Positions 51,101 to 63,100 of a DNA stretch of 64,000 nucleotides are shown in pieces; positions within the stretch are counted from its first letter, which is position 1; each line of letters begins with the position of its first letter. This stretch comes from Prunella strophiata (lineage: Eukaryota; Chordata; Aves; Passeriformes; Prunellidae). The position numbers were made by a program, and so were the translations under genes. Under the pieces are notes generated by a model. The model was not told where the DNA came from. It saw only the letters and a list, made by a program, of their open reading frames with translations, and did not search any database. The stretch lies in the NCBI GenBank assembly GCA_036583965.1, contig JAZBQD010000025.1, positions 16,206,910-16,270,909 on the forward strand. The letters run 5' to 3'.

Positions 51101-54100
51101 GGGTAACAGCCCCAATGGCCTTAGTTATAGGACCCATGTTTGAATAATGACCTGCAAACAGGAAAAACATAGCCATGATCATATGCCAACCAAACCAGCG
51201 TAGGCTAGATCACATGGTGCTGCCCAACAAGATTTCTACATCCAGTATACAAATAGGTTACTCAAGAATTAGTATTCTCTTTTCACCCTTTCCTCTCAAT
51301 GCCCTTGGGCCCCACACTGGTTACCAATTAATGTCCTGGTTTAAAAAATGTGTCTGCCAAGGAAGGCGGGAACCTTCCTGGAATGGAAAGCTGGCCCACT
51401 CCCTCCAAATTATTATAACTTCAAAAATACAGAGCTTCCAAGAAAAAAAGATGGGAAAAGGAATAACAGTTTTTTATTACAAAAAATACATAAAAACCAG
51501 AACAAACAAAAAACAATAAAAAAGCCCAATGACCAATTTCCCCTTCAGTGTAGTTACAGGGGATGTGCTATTTCTAGACAGTGCTCCGTATCCTGTTACC
51601 TGGAGAAGGCTTGAATGGGAAAGCTGACACAATCACCTGTATCTATCAGGAGATGTATGAGATACTTAAGGCACACATTATTTCCTGTATCCTGGATCTT
51701 TTGTTACCGAAGCTTGTTAAGAAAACACTTGGATTCTCCATTTTCACAGCACTCCTGTTTTAACTTTGTAAGTGGGATGGTGTTACAGACCCTCACTCTA
51801 TACCAACACAGAGCAAGCAAATACCATTGCTTTTAAAATACTTTCCACTCTCATGAGAAAATAGCATAATAGCAAATATAAAATTACCTTCTCTTGAAAG
51901 TCACCAGATATATTTGACTTTCTTTCCTTATAAAAAATAATGGGGATTGTTCTCACATATGAAGCACAGCAACAGAATGATGTAAAGTATAACAGAAACA
52001 CTCAAAAATTGAAAAAAAAAACAAATAATATGGTATAAAACCCAACAACCAAAGATGCTGGAGAACCTAAAGCACAAGCTTTGCCTTTTAGCAGAATGCT
52101 GGTGGCAAAGAAAAGCTGTTCATGAATATAAAACTTTTAAAATTGAAATTTATGATTTCTCTTCTGTGCATATCAAAATGCTATTAGGCATAGAAAGACA
52201 GTGTTTAACTTCATTGTGACAAATTAAAATTTTCCAAATAAATAAAAATGCTGCATCCCAACATTTAACAGACAAAATGTTAAAATATATAGCATTCCTT
52301 TCTAGATGGCACATCTCACCAAAGAATATTTGGTTGTAAATATATATTTTTATTTTTACAACTACCAGTGAGATGAAACTTTACACCGAGAAAGTGACAA
52401 ATAGAAAAAAAAAAAAATTAATTAATAAAATCATTCATTTAGTCAGATTTTCTTGGCTTTTTAACAAATTTAAGTAAAATTGACATTCCTGATAATCCTT
52501 TTTTTCCAGAAAATAATTTCAGGGAGCTGAATCCAAAGGTTTTGCCAGTAAGCCATATGATGGAGAGACTAGCTACAAACAGGGAGTATTTCTGCCCATT
52601 TCAATTTTAAAAGTAACTTGATTTTCAGGGGTTTTCCTCCTACTCCTCTGCTGGAACACATACCCATATGATAGAGATCATGTTCATTGGTTTCACAAAG
52701 ACGGTCTATTTATCTAAGGTTTGTGAAGTCCACTAACATTCAAGGAGGATCTTTCCTTTCTTACCTTTATCTGAGTGACATTTCCTTCAAGTTCTGTAGA
52801 TGCCTGGAACTTCCACTTCTCCTTGCCCTCTGAAGCCCATGTGCTCTGATGAGATCCTGCTGTTTTCTTCCACATTGCTACTCTCCCCTTGCTAGTTCCA
52901 GCTGCCAAGATACCTGCAATTCACAAACATTCCAGGCATTTCATCCTGGACTTCAGAAAAACAAACTCACATTACACAATGCAACAGGCAGCAAACTCTG
53001 GTTCTTGAATACTGAGAAGCCACTTTCCAGCAGCATAATTTCTCCCCTCACTGCAAATCAACATCCCAGTCCTATACTGGACAACTTTTCTGAAGAACCA
53101 ATGGGAGAAGTTCCACATGGTAAGGTGCATCTTCTAAGCTACCAGATGAAGTGATTTAAATGCATCAGACAATTACTTCATTTTAACCTTTCCTTAGAAT
53201 ATTGAACTATTGAATATCTTGAGCTGGAAGAGTCCCCAAGGGTCATCCAGTCCAGCTCCCAGCCCTGCACAGGACAGTTCCAGCAATCCCAACACAGGCC
53301 TGAGAGTGTTGTCCAAACACTTCTTTACCTCTAGCAGCCTTGGGGTCATTCCCACTTCCCTGGGGAGCCTGTTCAGTGCCTGACCACCCTCTGAGGGGAG
53401 AAACTTTTGATATACAGTCTAACCCTCCCCTGGCTGGACAGAGCTATTGCTACTCCCTTGGGTCCTGTCACTGCTCACAAAAACCAGAGGTTGGATCTGC
53501 CCCTCGTGAGGAAGCTGCTCCATGCATACACCCCAAAGTCCCCTCTCCTCTAGGATGAACAAACCAAGTGACCTCAGCTGTTCCTCCAATGGCTTGTGTT
53601 TATTTTGAAATAGCTAGTTTTGTAGTCACTTTGGGCAACCAACCACTGAAAACCATTGCAGTAGATATCAGCTGTGCCTATGCTAGCAAACAAGGTGGTG
53701 CCCAGGAGCAGGTCTGTAGAAAGGATCTGTTGTAAGGATCTGGCATACACACAATACATGTCACTAAGCTCTATTTTGCATAAGCTGTAGTACAAGCTTG
53801 TAGACTGAATGCCCAAAACCTGTTGGAGTGCATTAGGTATGCTCCAGGGGTACTCATGTCAAAGGGAATCCAGTTCATGTGCCACGAGACAGCTCCACAG
53901 GGAGTCCAAGCGTAGTTGAGTATCGAATTATTTCCCTGGTATACCTTTCAAGGCATATTTCCAATCCAAACTAAAATCTTCAACATCACATACTACCACT
54001 GAAATCCTCAGTCACAAGACAAACATACTGAAATTATTACAGGGCATGCAAGGCTGAGGTTTGACAAGGTGACCAGAGATCACAGCTGCCATGTTATTTC

Positions 54101-57100
54101 TCACCTTTAGTACTGCAGTAAGATACACAGTTAACACATTCTCCCCCCTCAAAGCCAAATTGCTTATCTAAGGAGAGCACATAGTTCTCATCTTGATCCA
54201 AATCCCAGAACCTAAGGCACACAAAACAAGAATGTTAACAATGCTTTTCTTTCCAGGTGTCTTGCCAAACACAGGATGCTGTACATGGTATTAATTTATT
54301 ATTTCCACAACACCTAGATAATTTAATTTTTTTAAATTAAATTGTCAGAAGCTGCCTCTGGAGTGTGAATTTCTAAACAGTCTCCTTACTTTTCCTTTGA
54401 GCTTTTAATCTGCAGCATGTTTAGGGATATTTGCCTATGAAGAAAGAAGTCAGAAGCAAATGCAGCTTTAAAAAAAAAAATTAAAAAGTGAGGGCTAGTT
54501 GCAGTTTTTTTCCTCCCTAATTATGCTTCCTTCTCTATTTTAAGAATATTCCTGTGTTAGTCAGTAGTCCTTTGGATTCCAGATTTATTTTCTAGAACTA
54601 AATACTGCCATGAAGCTACTCCTTCTTGATACTTGGTCTTTATTGCATTCTCACAAAATGAACAAAAGATTCTGTCTGATAGTCGCAGACAGGCTAAATA
54701 AAGGGAAATACTGATATTAATGGAACACTCCCACCTTCCCAAAAGGTTAGAGGAACAGGTAGAGCAGGTCATAGTAAAGACAAGGAAGAAAAGATTGCAA
54801 AAAAGGTAAAACTACAAAACACAGTAACATAACAGCGTGGAAAAACAACATACTTTGAAGGATTAGGGAAAGAAGTAATTAAAATACTTGTCTTATATTA
54901 CAGTAAAATAAACGTCCTGAAAAGTAAGCACTTTTTTTCTGGTTGCTGATGCCATGAGTATCCTAAGGATCAGAAAGTAACATTGGCAACAACAGCAAAG
55001 GGGCTGTATTTTCATGCAAAACCCCCAACTGGATTTATTTTCAGAAGAAAACAGTAAGCACTCAAGGAAGGAACAGAGTAGGTAACACTGCTTGACAAAA
55101 TAAAATACCTAGAGAGAAAGCAAGCTGTACCAAATTAGTTTCTGTCCTTGAAAAAAAAAAAAAAATTCATTTCATTTCTCTACTTATTTTTACAAACAAA
55201 ATTAGGAAATGTTGGAAGTTTTCCATTATTGGTAAAAAACCCCCAATCAACATTTCAGCAAAATACTCCGTTTATTGCAGACTGTACCTTTTAGCTGACC
55301 CCTCTCAGGGGCAGCCAGAACAACTCTCATTCTTACCTGATGACTGTCTCACCGAGTGCTGTAACAACAAGGCTATGGTCTACTAGAATCATGTCTGCAC
55401 AATGACCAGTCTTCCCACTCAATTTCACCTGTTAACCATAAGCAAATAAATACATTTACAGACGGTCGGAGGAGCACGCTGAAGGACACTAAGCATCTGA
55501 ATTGCACAGTGTGGCTAAAAAGTACAAATACAAAAATAACTAGACCTATCTGTCAATTCAGACAGACATATTCAGACAGTGAAGTCAAATGATTGTGACA
55601 ATGACCACAAAATGCATCAAGACTGCAATGTATAAATTTAATAAAATAAACCTTGTAGTGGGTTAATTAAGTAGATAAGAAGCAGTATTTTACTCTTGCA
55701 CTAGAACTTTTCTTAGAATTTAACAAAGATTCCTTTAAAATATGAAATTCCAGATCTTACTTCTAGTCAAACGTAAGTAATGATCAATAAGAAGTGGACA
55801 CTCCTGTAATACACAAGCGTCCAGTCTTTTTCTGTTTTGGATAAAAAGAAAAAAACATCTTAGAAAAGTGAAGGTTTAAGGTCTACCCACAAGCAGCATT
55901 TTGTAATAGCACAGGGCAGGGTGTGAGACATTTTCTCTTTAATTTCCTCTTTTAATTTCTGGAGATCCTCAGTCAGTCTTTCCACTGAGGAGACACAGGC
56001 CCATAATGGGGTGGAGATAGTTTCTTCATGTCTCTGGGGTTTGGTAACCAAATAGTCCATGTTTTGTTCTCCTTCTTTCCATGACATCACTCCCAATGAG
56101 TTGGCATATGACACCAGCACACTCTGTAGGAATTTCTGCCATATGTTTTGCGGACACTGGATGTTGTCTGGATTTGTAGGGAATTGCTCGTTATTTGAAA
56201 ATATCATCTCCAGCACAGCTAATTCTCTCAGGTACCAGATACCCTGCTCCATAGTGTTCCACTTGTCTCAGTGCACTAAAAGATGATCTTTCCAAGGAAA
56301 CCTTTCCCTAACATTTGACAGGAGTTGCATCCAGAGGCTGAGAGTTTCTGGTCTTTTCCCAATCCCCTGGTCAATACCTGCATCCCAGGACACTGAATCC
56401 CAGTTGCAAAGTGTCACTACCATCTAATTTCATATCGTGGGCCACGACAGCCCAGCATCAGAGCACCCAGGTCACCAGGGGCTCACCTGACTGGAGGCTG
56501 AAATCTTTTTGCATGTCTCGCAGCACACTCAGGGATAGGGTTTGGGTGATTATCTCTGGCCCTGCCTCTTCCTCCTGTTGTGAGGGCCCTGCTTCCTTTT
56601 CATCACTCACTACATGAACTGATTTGATCTTGGATTTCTTCTTCTGAATACAGACAACTGCTCTTAGCACAGGTTGTTCTTGCGGGTAAGCTGCAGTTTG
56701 AATGGCCATGGTGCCTGTTGCTTTGCTTTCCTCCTCCTCCTCCCTCTGAGGGTGCTGTATAAAAACAAGCAGTGTCCAATAAATAGTAGCCATGGTCCAG
56801 CACATTCCATAACTTTGCACCTCTCTGGAATTGCTACAGCAATTCTCTTTTGAACACTTTATCAGGGCCCTGTAGTTGTTCAGAGGTGAACTTCCAAATC
56901 AGGAGTAGAGTACTCTTTCAAAAGCTGGCCCATTTTCTCCTACATGCCACACCACTAATGACTATCCATCCCAGGACATGTTTCTGGACAACTTCCCTAG
57001 AAATCTCTGTCCTAAATCTTAACATGGTGTACACTGGACAGAGGAAACCTAGTAGACATATCAACAAGGGCATGTTTCCCAGATCCCTGTGAAACAGTAT

Positions 57101-60100
57101 ACGGGAGTATATGCAGGGTTAGGTATCACACCCACATGAACAGACCAAGCAACACTAGAACTAGGGAGCCCTCTACCTAAAACACAAATGCTTAGATCAA
57201 AGTTATCTTAATCCTCTTGAGCCTTACCTTGGTCACCAATTAAATGCGGTGGCTTAACACCAGCAAAAAATTAAATGCCAAATAAGCCATGGCCCTTTTC
57301 CTGCCACTTCCGGTAAGGGAGGGACAGGTGCGGAGACTATGGATTGAGATAATTTACTGAAAGCAAAAAGCAATGGAATGAAAACCACAAAGTAACAACA
57401 GCAATATGAATTTTAAAAAATATCCAAAACCAGAAGGTGTTTCAGACACAAAAAATTAGTTTTATGTGGCTGCTGAGACCAAAACCAAAATGGTGGATGC
57501 TCCCCGTAGGTTGCGTCCACTTGACTTCCCCAGGCTCCTGCATGCTCTCGCAAATAAACGCAGTATGGCAAGAGGCTTCCTGCCCCTCCCAGGCCAAGAC
57601 AATGAAAAACAACGGCAAACAGAGCCTCCCGAAAGCTGGGTCATCCAAGATGGGTCGCACTGCAGCCCTGCTGGGCTCAGTTCCACACAAGTGCCTGCAC
57701 CATTGCTTCTACCGCTCCACCACACTGGGGGTTGATCCTAGAGGTTGCTGCCACTTCCCTGAAATTCTGCTGCACTCCTTTTGGCCTGGCTTAGCTGGAA
57801 TGGGCTTGGCCGGACTGGGCTCAGCTGGACTCCCTTTGGCTGGACTGGGGGCCTTCCCTGTCCCCTGCCCACAGTCTCCCCACTGGTGCTGCCATTCAGC
57901 ATACGTCACTTCTGTGTTCTGCTGCTTTCCTTTCAGCACCATGTCCCATAGCTGCATCTCACAGAAAACGGAAGAGGGTGGATGGCAGGGGCAGAAGACA
58001 GAGTCTGCAGGGCTGATGCCAACAGCTTTCCCATAAGAGTGAGCAAGGCAGAATGGTGCCCATTTATGGGGTGTGTGTGTTTTCTACCTGAAAACAGTGA
58101 TGATATAAGTGGTATAGAATAACTTAGCTGCACCTACATGGTGCAAAGCACCGCCCACCTCCGCAACCAGGACAACTGGAATTTCCAATTTTTCTCTACT
58201 TCACTAAGACACTGAAAGTAAGTGCAAAAGAATAAAGATAGGGTCAAAATGAAAAGAACTATGAAAAAACAGGAAGACAAGATGAAAACCATCTTTCCAA
58301 GTTCAGTAACACATCATTCTATTCCATTTTTAGATAAGCTATTTTTGCTTCCTCATCAATATATTATCTCAGAAACAAATAAGAGAGTTGATTCATTTGA
58401 AAGCAAAATAGTGATAATCCAAAAACAAATAAAAAAAACTTATAAAGAATAAATATTGCAACTTTACCCTGTACTATGACTCTTACCTTCATGAGCTCTT
58501 CTGCCTCTCCCTCAGGAGAAACTGCATGTAAGGACAACTGCAGAGTCTCTGTTATTACAAGTAAAACATCTCTTTCCTCTAGCAACAGAAGCTTTCGGAC
58601 CAGACTGTCCGTAGACAATACCTGTCTTGTCTTCCCTTTCTCATTCACATAGTGCACCGAACCTGTAGCACAAATACACAAGGTGCAGATTTTAGTTGAC
58701 AACTTTTAGCTACAAAAGCCAAAGTTGATGCTTTCTACCTTAACTAAACATTCCTCTAGTGCTGAAAATGTAAAAATAACAAAAATTCTTTCACTTTCTA
58801 GTTCATCTCAGGATAGAGAGTACGATAGCTGACCAGAGCAATAAACCAAAGCATATTTTTCCCCATTTAGAAGATCCAAAGGGGAATCAAAGGGGGATCC
58901 AAAGTTTAAATAATTTTAAACTGCAAGTAAAATTTCTGTATGAATGACAGCTTCTGAAATCTTCAGTCTTAGAAAAAAATCTGTGAAAGAAGAATGGCAG
59001 CTAAGAAATGGTTCAATTTACAGCAGAGTTTAGATGATAGAAAACTGTGGACCTGAAGTTCTTCATTGTTTAGGAAACACTGCACCACACACCAAATTCA
59101 GCTTTAATCCATGATTTGACTGGCAAATGGGACAGTGTTTTTCTAAAAACAGTGACATCAGTAACTAATGCACCTATCAACATTTTAAAACCCATTATAA
59201 TGTCATTAAGTTGTACTATATAATCATAGAATCACAGAATCATTAAGGTTGGAAAAGACCCCCAAAATCATCAAGTCTAACCTTTTATCAAGTAGCACCA
59301 CACCCAATAACCATATAATGAAGTGCCACATCTAGTAATTTTTGAACACTTCATGGGATGATGACTCCACCAGTGCCCTGGGCAACCCATTCCAATGCTT
59401 AACAACCCTTCCTGTGAATAAATTCCTTCCTCCAGTCTAAACCTCCCCTGGCACAACTTGAGGCTGTTTCCTCTTGTCCTGTTCCTTGCTCCCTGGGAGC
59501 AGAGCCCAAACCCCTCCTCCCTGCAGCCTCCCATCAGGGAGTTGTGCAGAGCCAGAAGGTCCCCCCTGAGCCTCCTTTCCTCCAGGCTGAGCCCCCCAGC
59601 TCCCTCAGCTGCTCCTCATCAGACTTGTGCTCTAGACCCTATCCCATTTCTGTTCCCTTCTCTGGACACACTCTAGGCCCTTAAAGTCTTTCTTGTCATG
59701 AAGGGCCCAGAATCAAGGTGCCTCAGCAGCATCCAGCACAGGGGATGGTCTCTGTGCTGGGCATGTGGCCACACTATGGCTGATCCAAGCCAGGTGCCAT
59801 TGACCTTCTTGCACACCTGGACTCAGGTTCAGCTGCTGTCACCAGTATCCCCAAGGCCTTTCCTGCTGGGCACTTTCCAGTCACTCTCCTCCAAGCCTGG
59901 AGCACTCTGTGGGGTTGTTGTCACACAAGTGCAGCACCTGGTATTTTGCCTTATTGAATCTCATACAATTGGCCTTGGCCCATTGCATGCACGGGTTCAG
60001 GCAGCAAAACCCCCAACAAGCAGTACAGTTGTTTGCAAGTGGTAGTACAAAAATCACCCAAACCAATGTCATCAAAATCTTACAGATCTCAAGCCACATC

Positions 60101-63100
60101 CACATAATTTCTTAGCAAATCACAGTATTATATAAGGGCAACATTTTACACCATCGCAGATCAAAAAAGCTATTAAATTAAATAGTATCTTCCCCCTACA
60201 GCTTAAGCAGAAGACACAAGTGTATAAGAATCAACATTAAGAACCCACACTAAAATGTAAGAGATATTATTTGATTAAAAAGAATGTTTAAATTTCCAAA
60301 ACTCTTGCAAATATATTACCATCCCCTACATTCCAGCTACATAAAAAAAAAATTCCAAGTCCTGTCCCACTGCTTTCTCTCTGCAATAAAGCCCTGCATA
60401 GATATCCTCATCTTCTTAAATCAAAAGGACATTTTGGTTTTGAAGGGACTTTTAAAACTAATCTCTTTTTAACCCTGTTGCCACGGGCAGGGACACCTCC
60501 CACTAGTCCAGGTTGCTCCAAGCCCTGTCCAACCTGTCCTTGGACACTTCCAGGGATCCAGGGGCAGCCACAGCTGCTCTGGGCACCCTGTGCCAGGGCC
60601 TGCCCACCCTCACAGGGAACAGTTCCTTCCCAATATCCCATCTAACCCTGCCCTCTGACAGTGGGAAGCCATTCCCTTGTCCTATCCCTTCAGGCCCTCC
60701 AAAGTCTCTCTCCAGCTCTGCTGGAGCCCCCTTTAAGCCGTGGAAGGGGCTCTATTGTCTCCCTGGAGCCTTTTCTTCCCCAGTGAACACCCCCAGCTCT
60801 CCCAGCTTGGCTCCAGAGCAGAGGGGCTCCAGTCCATGAAGCATCTCCATGGCCTCCTCTGGGCTCATTCCAACAGCTCCATGTCATTCCTGTGTTGAGA
60901 ACCCCACAGCTGGAGGTAACTCTGCAGGTGGGATCTCACCTGAGTGGGGCTGAGGTGCAAAATCCCCCCCCGCTGCTGCCCATAGTGTGGGAACAGCCCA
61001 GCACACAGGGAATTCCTGGGTGCCAGCACACACAGCTGGGTCATGTCCAGCTCTCACTCACCAGCACCCCCAAGTCCTTCTCAGGACATTTGGGAATTAC
61101 AGCAGATCACTACTAGATTAAGAACTGAGTCCAAAATACATATGCTCAAACCAACTCAGGCAATGAGGCTGCTCATAAGGAACAGTCAGACAGTATCATT
61201 TGATTGAAATTTGAGAAGTATGACAAGGAGGCTGTCTTGGGGTGACTTTATAATACTGTATCCCCTATTATCTGCTTTATACTCAGACACAGGTTTTGTA
61301 ACTTGAAGCTAGGTCTAAGAGAGGGGGAGAAGCCAGGGGAATTCTTTCAGCAGTTTGTGTTCAAACACAGATTCTCCCCCAGGTCTTTCTCAGGAGAGAG
61401 GAGAGTTATATTGTTTTGCTTGTAGCTAGCTTCTTTTCATTAGTTGAGGCAAGAAGTTTTTCCCGGGACTGTGGCTTCTTCTTCTTCTGGAACTGTTCAG
61501 CTTTGCTCCAGTCCAAAAACCAGACCATTACCGGGAGCCCCGCGCCATGGCCTGGTGGGGGGAGGCTGCAGGGACACCCGGCTCCGGACCTCGGGAGAAG
61601 CCAAGCAGGACTCTCAAATCCACCAGCTTTCTCTGCAGCGAGAAGGTTTTAGTATCTAACATTATTCATTCTTGTTCCCATGCCTGCGTGCACTCTCTGT
61701 GTTAAATAAACAGGTTTTTTCCAAGAAATTGCTTTCGTCCAATGGGAGCAGGGTGTGCTGCAAACCTGGTTTTTTTTTCAGTGGAGACGCCCCTTTCAGG
61801 ATATTGCCTCCTAACTTGTCTCAAACCAAGGCAGAGGTCCAAGCCAAGGACAGCACCCGCAGGACACACAGCCTGTCCATAGCACCATCAGAACAGGGGC
61901 TTTAATGGTGAGAACAGAATGGGCACAGCTGCTCAAAGCTTCTCTCCTTGTATCTTTATGAAGCACCCTGTGTCCATTTTCCATTTAAATGGTGTCTTTC
62001 TAGTAAAGAGGCTTGTATTCACATATTAAAAGAAGGTACACTGTAAACCAGCCACGCAGCTGGCCCATGCCACTCCTGCAAGCTGTACTGGTGCTGTACT
62101 GGTGTAAACAAGGGCTGTCAGTTTTGGTACAACACTGAATCAAATTGCAATGGAGCTGCAGAACCAGCATAACTGAAACGTTTTCAGAACAGTTAACACT
62201 TGAATCAACAGGATTACTCGAATCACCTACCAGAAACACCCATTATGCAATGTGTCACACACATTTTGGCTCCAGTTCAGAGAGAGCAATTTACAGAGAG
62301 ATGGCAACACAAAAAAAATTGGGGTGGGAAGAAAGTTAGCTTAGAGCAAACTAGTACCCAGAAGACTAAAAGGGATAGGAAAAGACAGGGAAGAGTAAAA
62401 GGCAAGGAAGAGGAAAATGCAGAGAAGAAACAATATTAGGCAGCAAACTAACAAAACAGACTCTCAGACTTTTTTTTGTTCAGTAAGACTGAAGCATCAT
62501 TTCAAAGCATGAGAAAAAGTGAAAATTGAGAATTTAAGATGTATGTTTCAGCAGAATTTGCGCATTTATAGAAAAAAGAACCCACCACACATGCATTATT
62601 TTGAAGCTTTGCACAAAAGCTAATTTTATCTACACTTGTGTGTTAGAGATTGTTTTCCTCATACTCACTTCTTCAGGAACCTGACTAACCCAGTTCCTCT
62701 GGAGATCTTGTGAACAAGACCACCCTGAAGATTTCAGTAGTTTTATTCATTTCTCACCAAACATTCTACAATTCCTATAGAATACTCTACCCTATTGAAT
62801 ATATGAATATGAGGGATAGATGAATATACCCCAGGTGTCAGATATATGAAAACAAGACTATCATGCACTGAGCTATTTTGAAGCTCTAAGGAAACAACTT
62901 CCCTGCCAAATGGAAAAGTGGTTTTGCTCTTACCATCTGTCAAAGTGATAAAGAAGGAGAGTCCTTCCTGGACTGCTGTTTTCGGAGACGGTCCTATTCC
63001 AGCTTTCTTCCAGTTAAACATATCCAAGGCTTTCTCATCACCACTTACAGCTGCTTTTGCCAGCTGTACAAAGTCCCTGCAAAGAGAGATACTTCATTCC

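Larger units (their letters stand above)
46349..51580 (-). mobile_element. Decayed ERVL-like endogenous retrovirus, no env, sense to IFT140
   Basis: In minus-strand order: partial 5' LTR (about 51580-51332), primer-binding-site candidate (51326-51309), gag relics (about 50620-49740), pol relics with reverse transcriptase, RNase H and integrase (about 49640-47205), then a 3' LTR starting at 46349. No env-like sequence lies between integrase and LTR, as in class III (ERVL-type) elements. Every domain has frameshifts or stops, so it is not coding-competent. The left LTR may extend to about 46776, where the + strand reads CCAACA ahead of a pyrimidine tract (polypurine tract on the element strand). 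Outer borders and target duplication could not be fixed. Confidence 0.85.
46184..52764 (-). other. IFT140: IFT140 intron, exons 6-7 (about 6.6 kb)
   Basis: Most of it (about 46349-51580) is the ERVL-like provirus. 51580-52764 is AT-rich with no coding similarity. Confidence 0.8.
55860..58165 (-). mobile_element. Truncated ERVL-like element: 5' LTR, leader and gag only
   Basis: In minus-strand order: LTR 58165-57245, primer-site candidate 57238-57221, a leader, then gag relics ending near 55860. No pol and no second LTR follow. The LTR differs from that of the provirus at 46349-51580, although the gag AVLE...NEQ block and the primer-site layout are shared. Sense to IFT140. Confidence 0.75.
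55429..58486 (-). other. IFT140: IFT140 intron, exons 3-4
   Basis: Mostly occupied by the gag-only retroviral element at 55860-58165; the rest is AT-rich. Confidence 0.75.
58663..62933 (-). other. IFT140: IFT140 intron, exons 2-3 (about 4.3 kb), repeat-dense
   Basis: Two reversed CR1 copies in a row (59221-60110, 60424-61090) and a forward solo LTR (61233-61833) fill more than half of it. 61834-62933 shows no recognised feature. Confidence 0.8.

Noticed and set aside
57437..58036. A 199-codon forward frame
   Set aside because: Lies in the GC-rich LTR of the gag-only element, antisense to it, with overlapping frames on both strands and degenerate Gly/Leu repeats.
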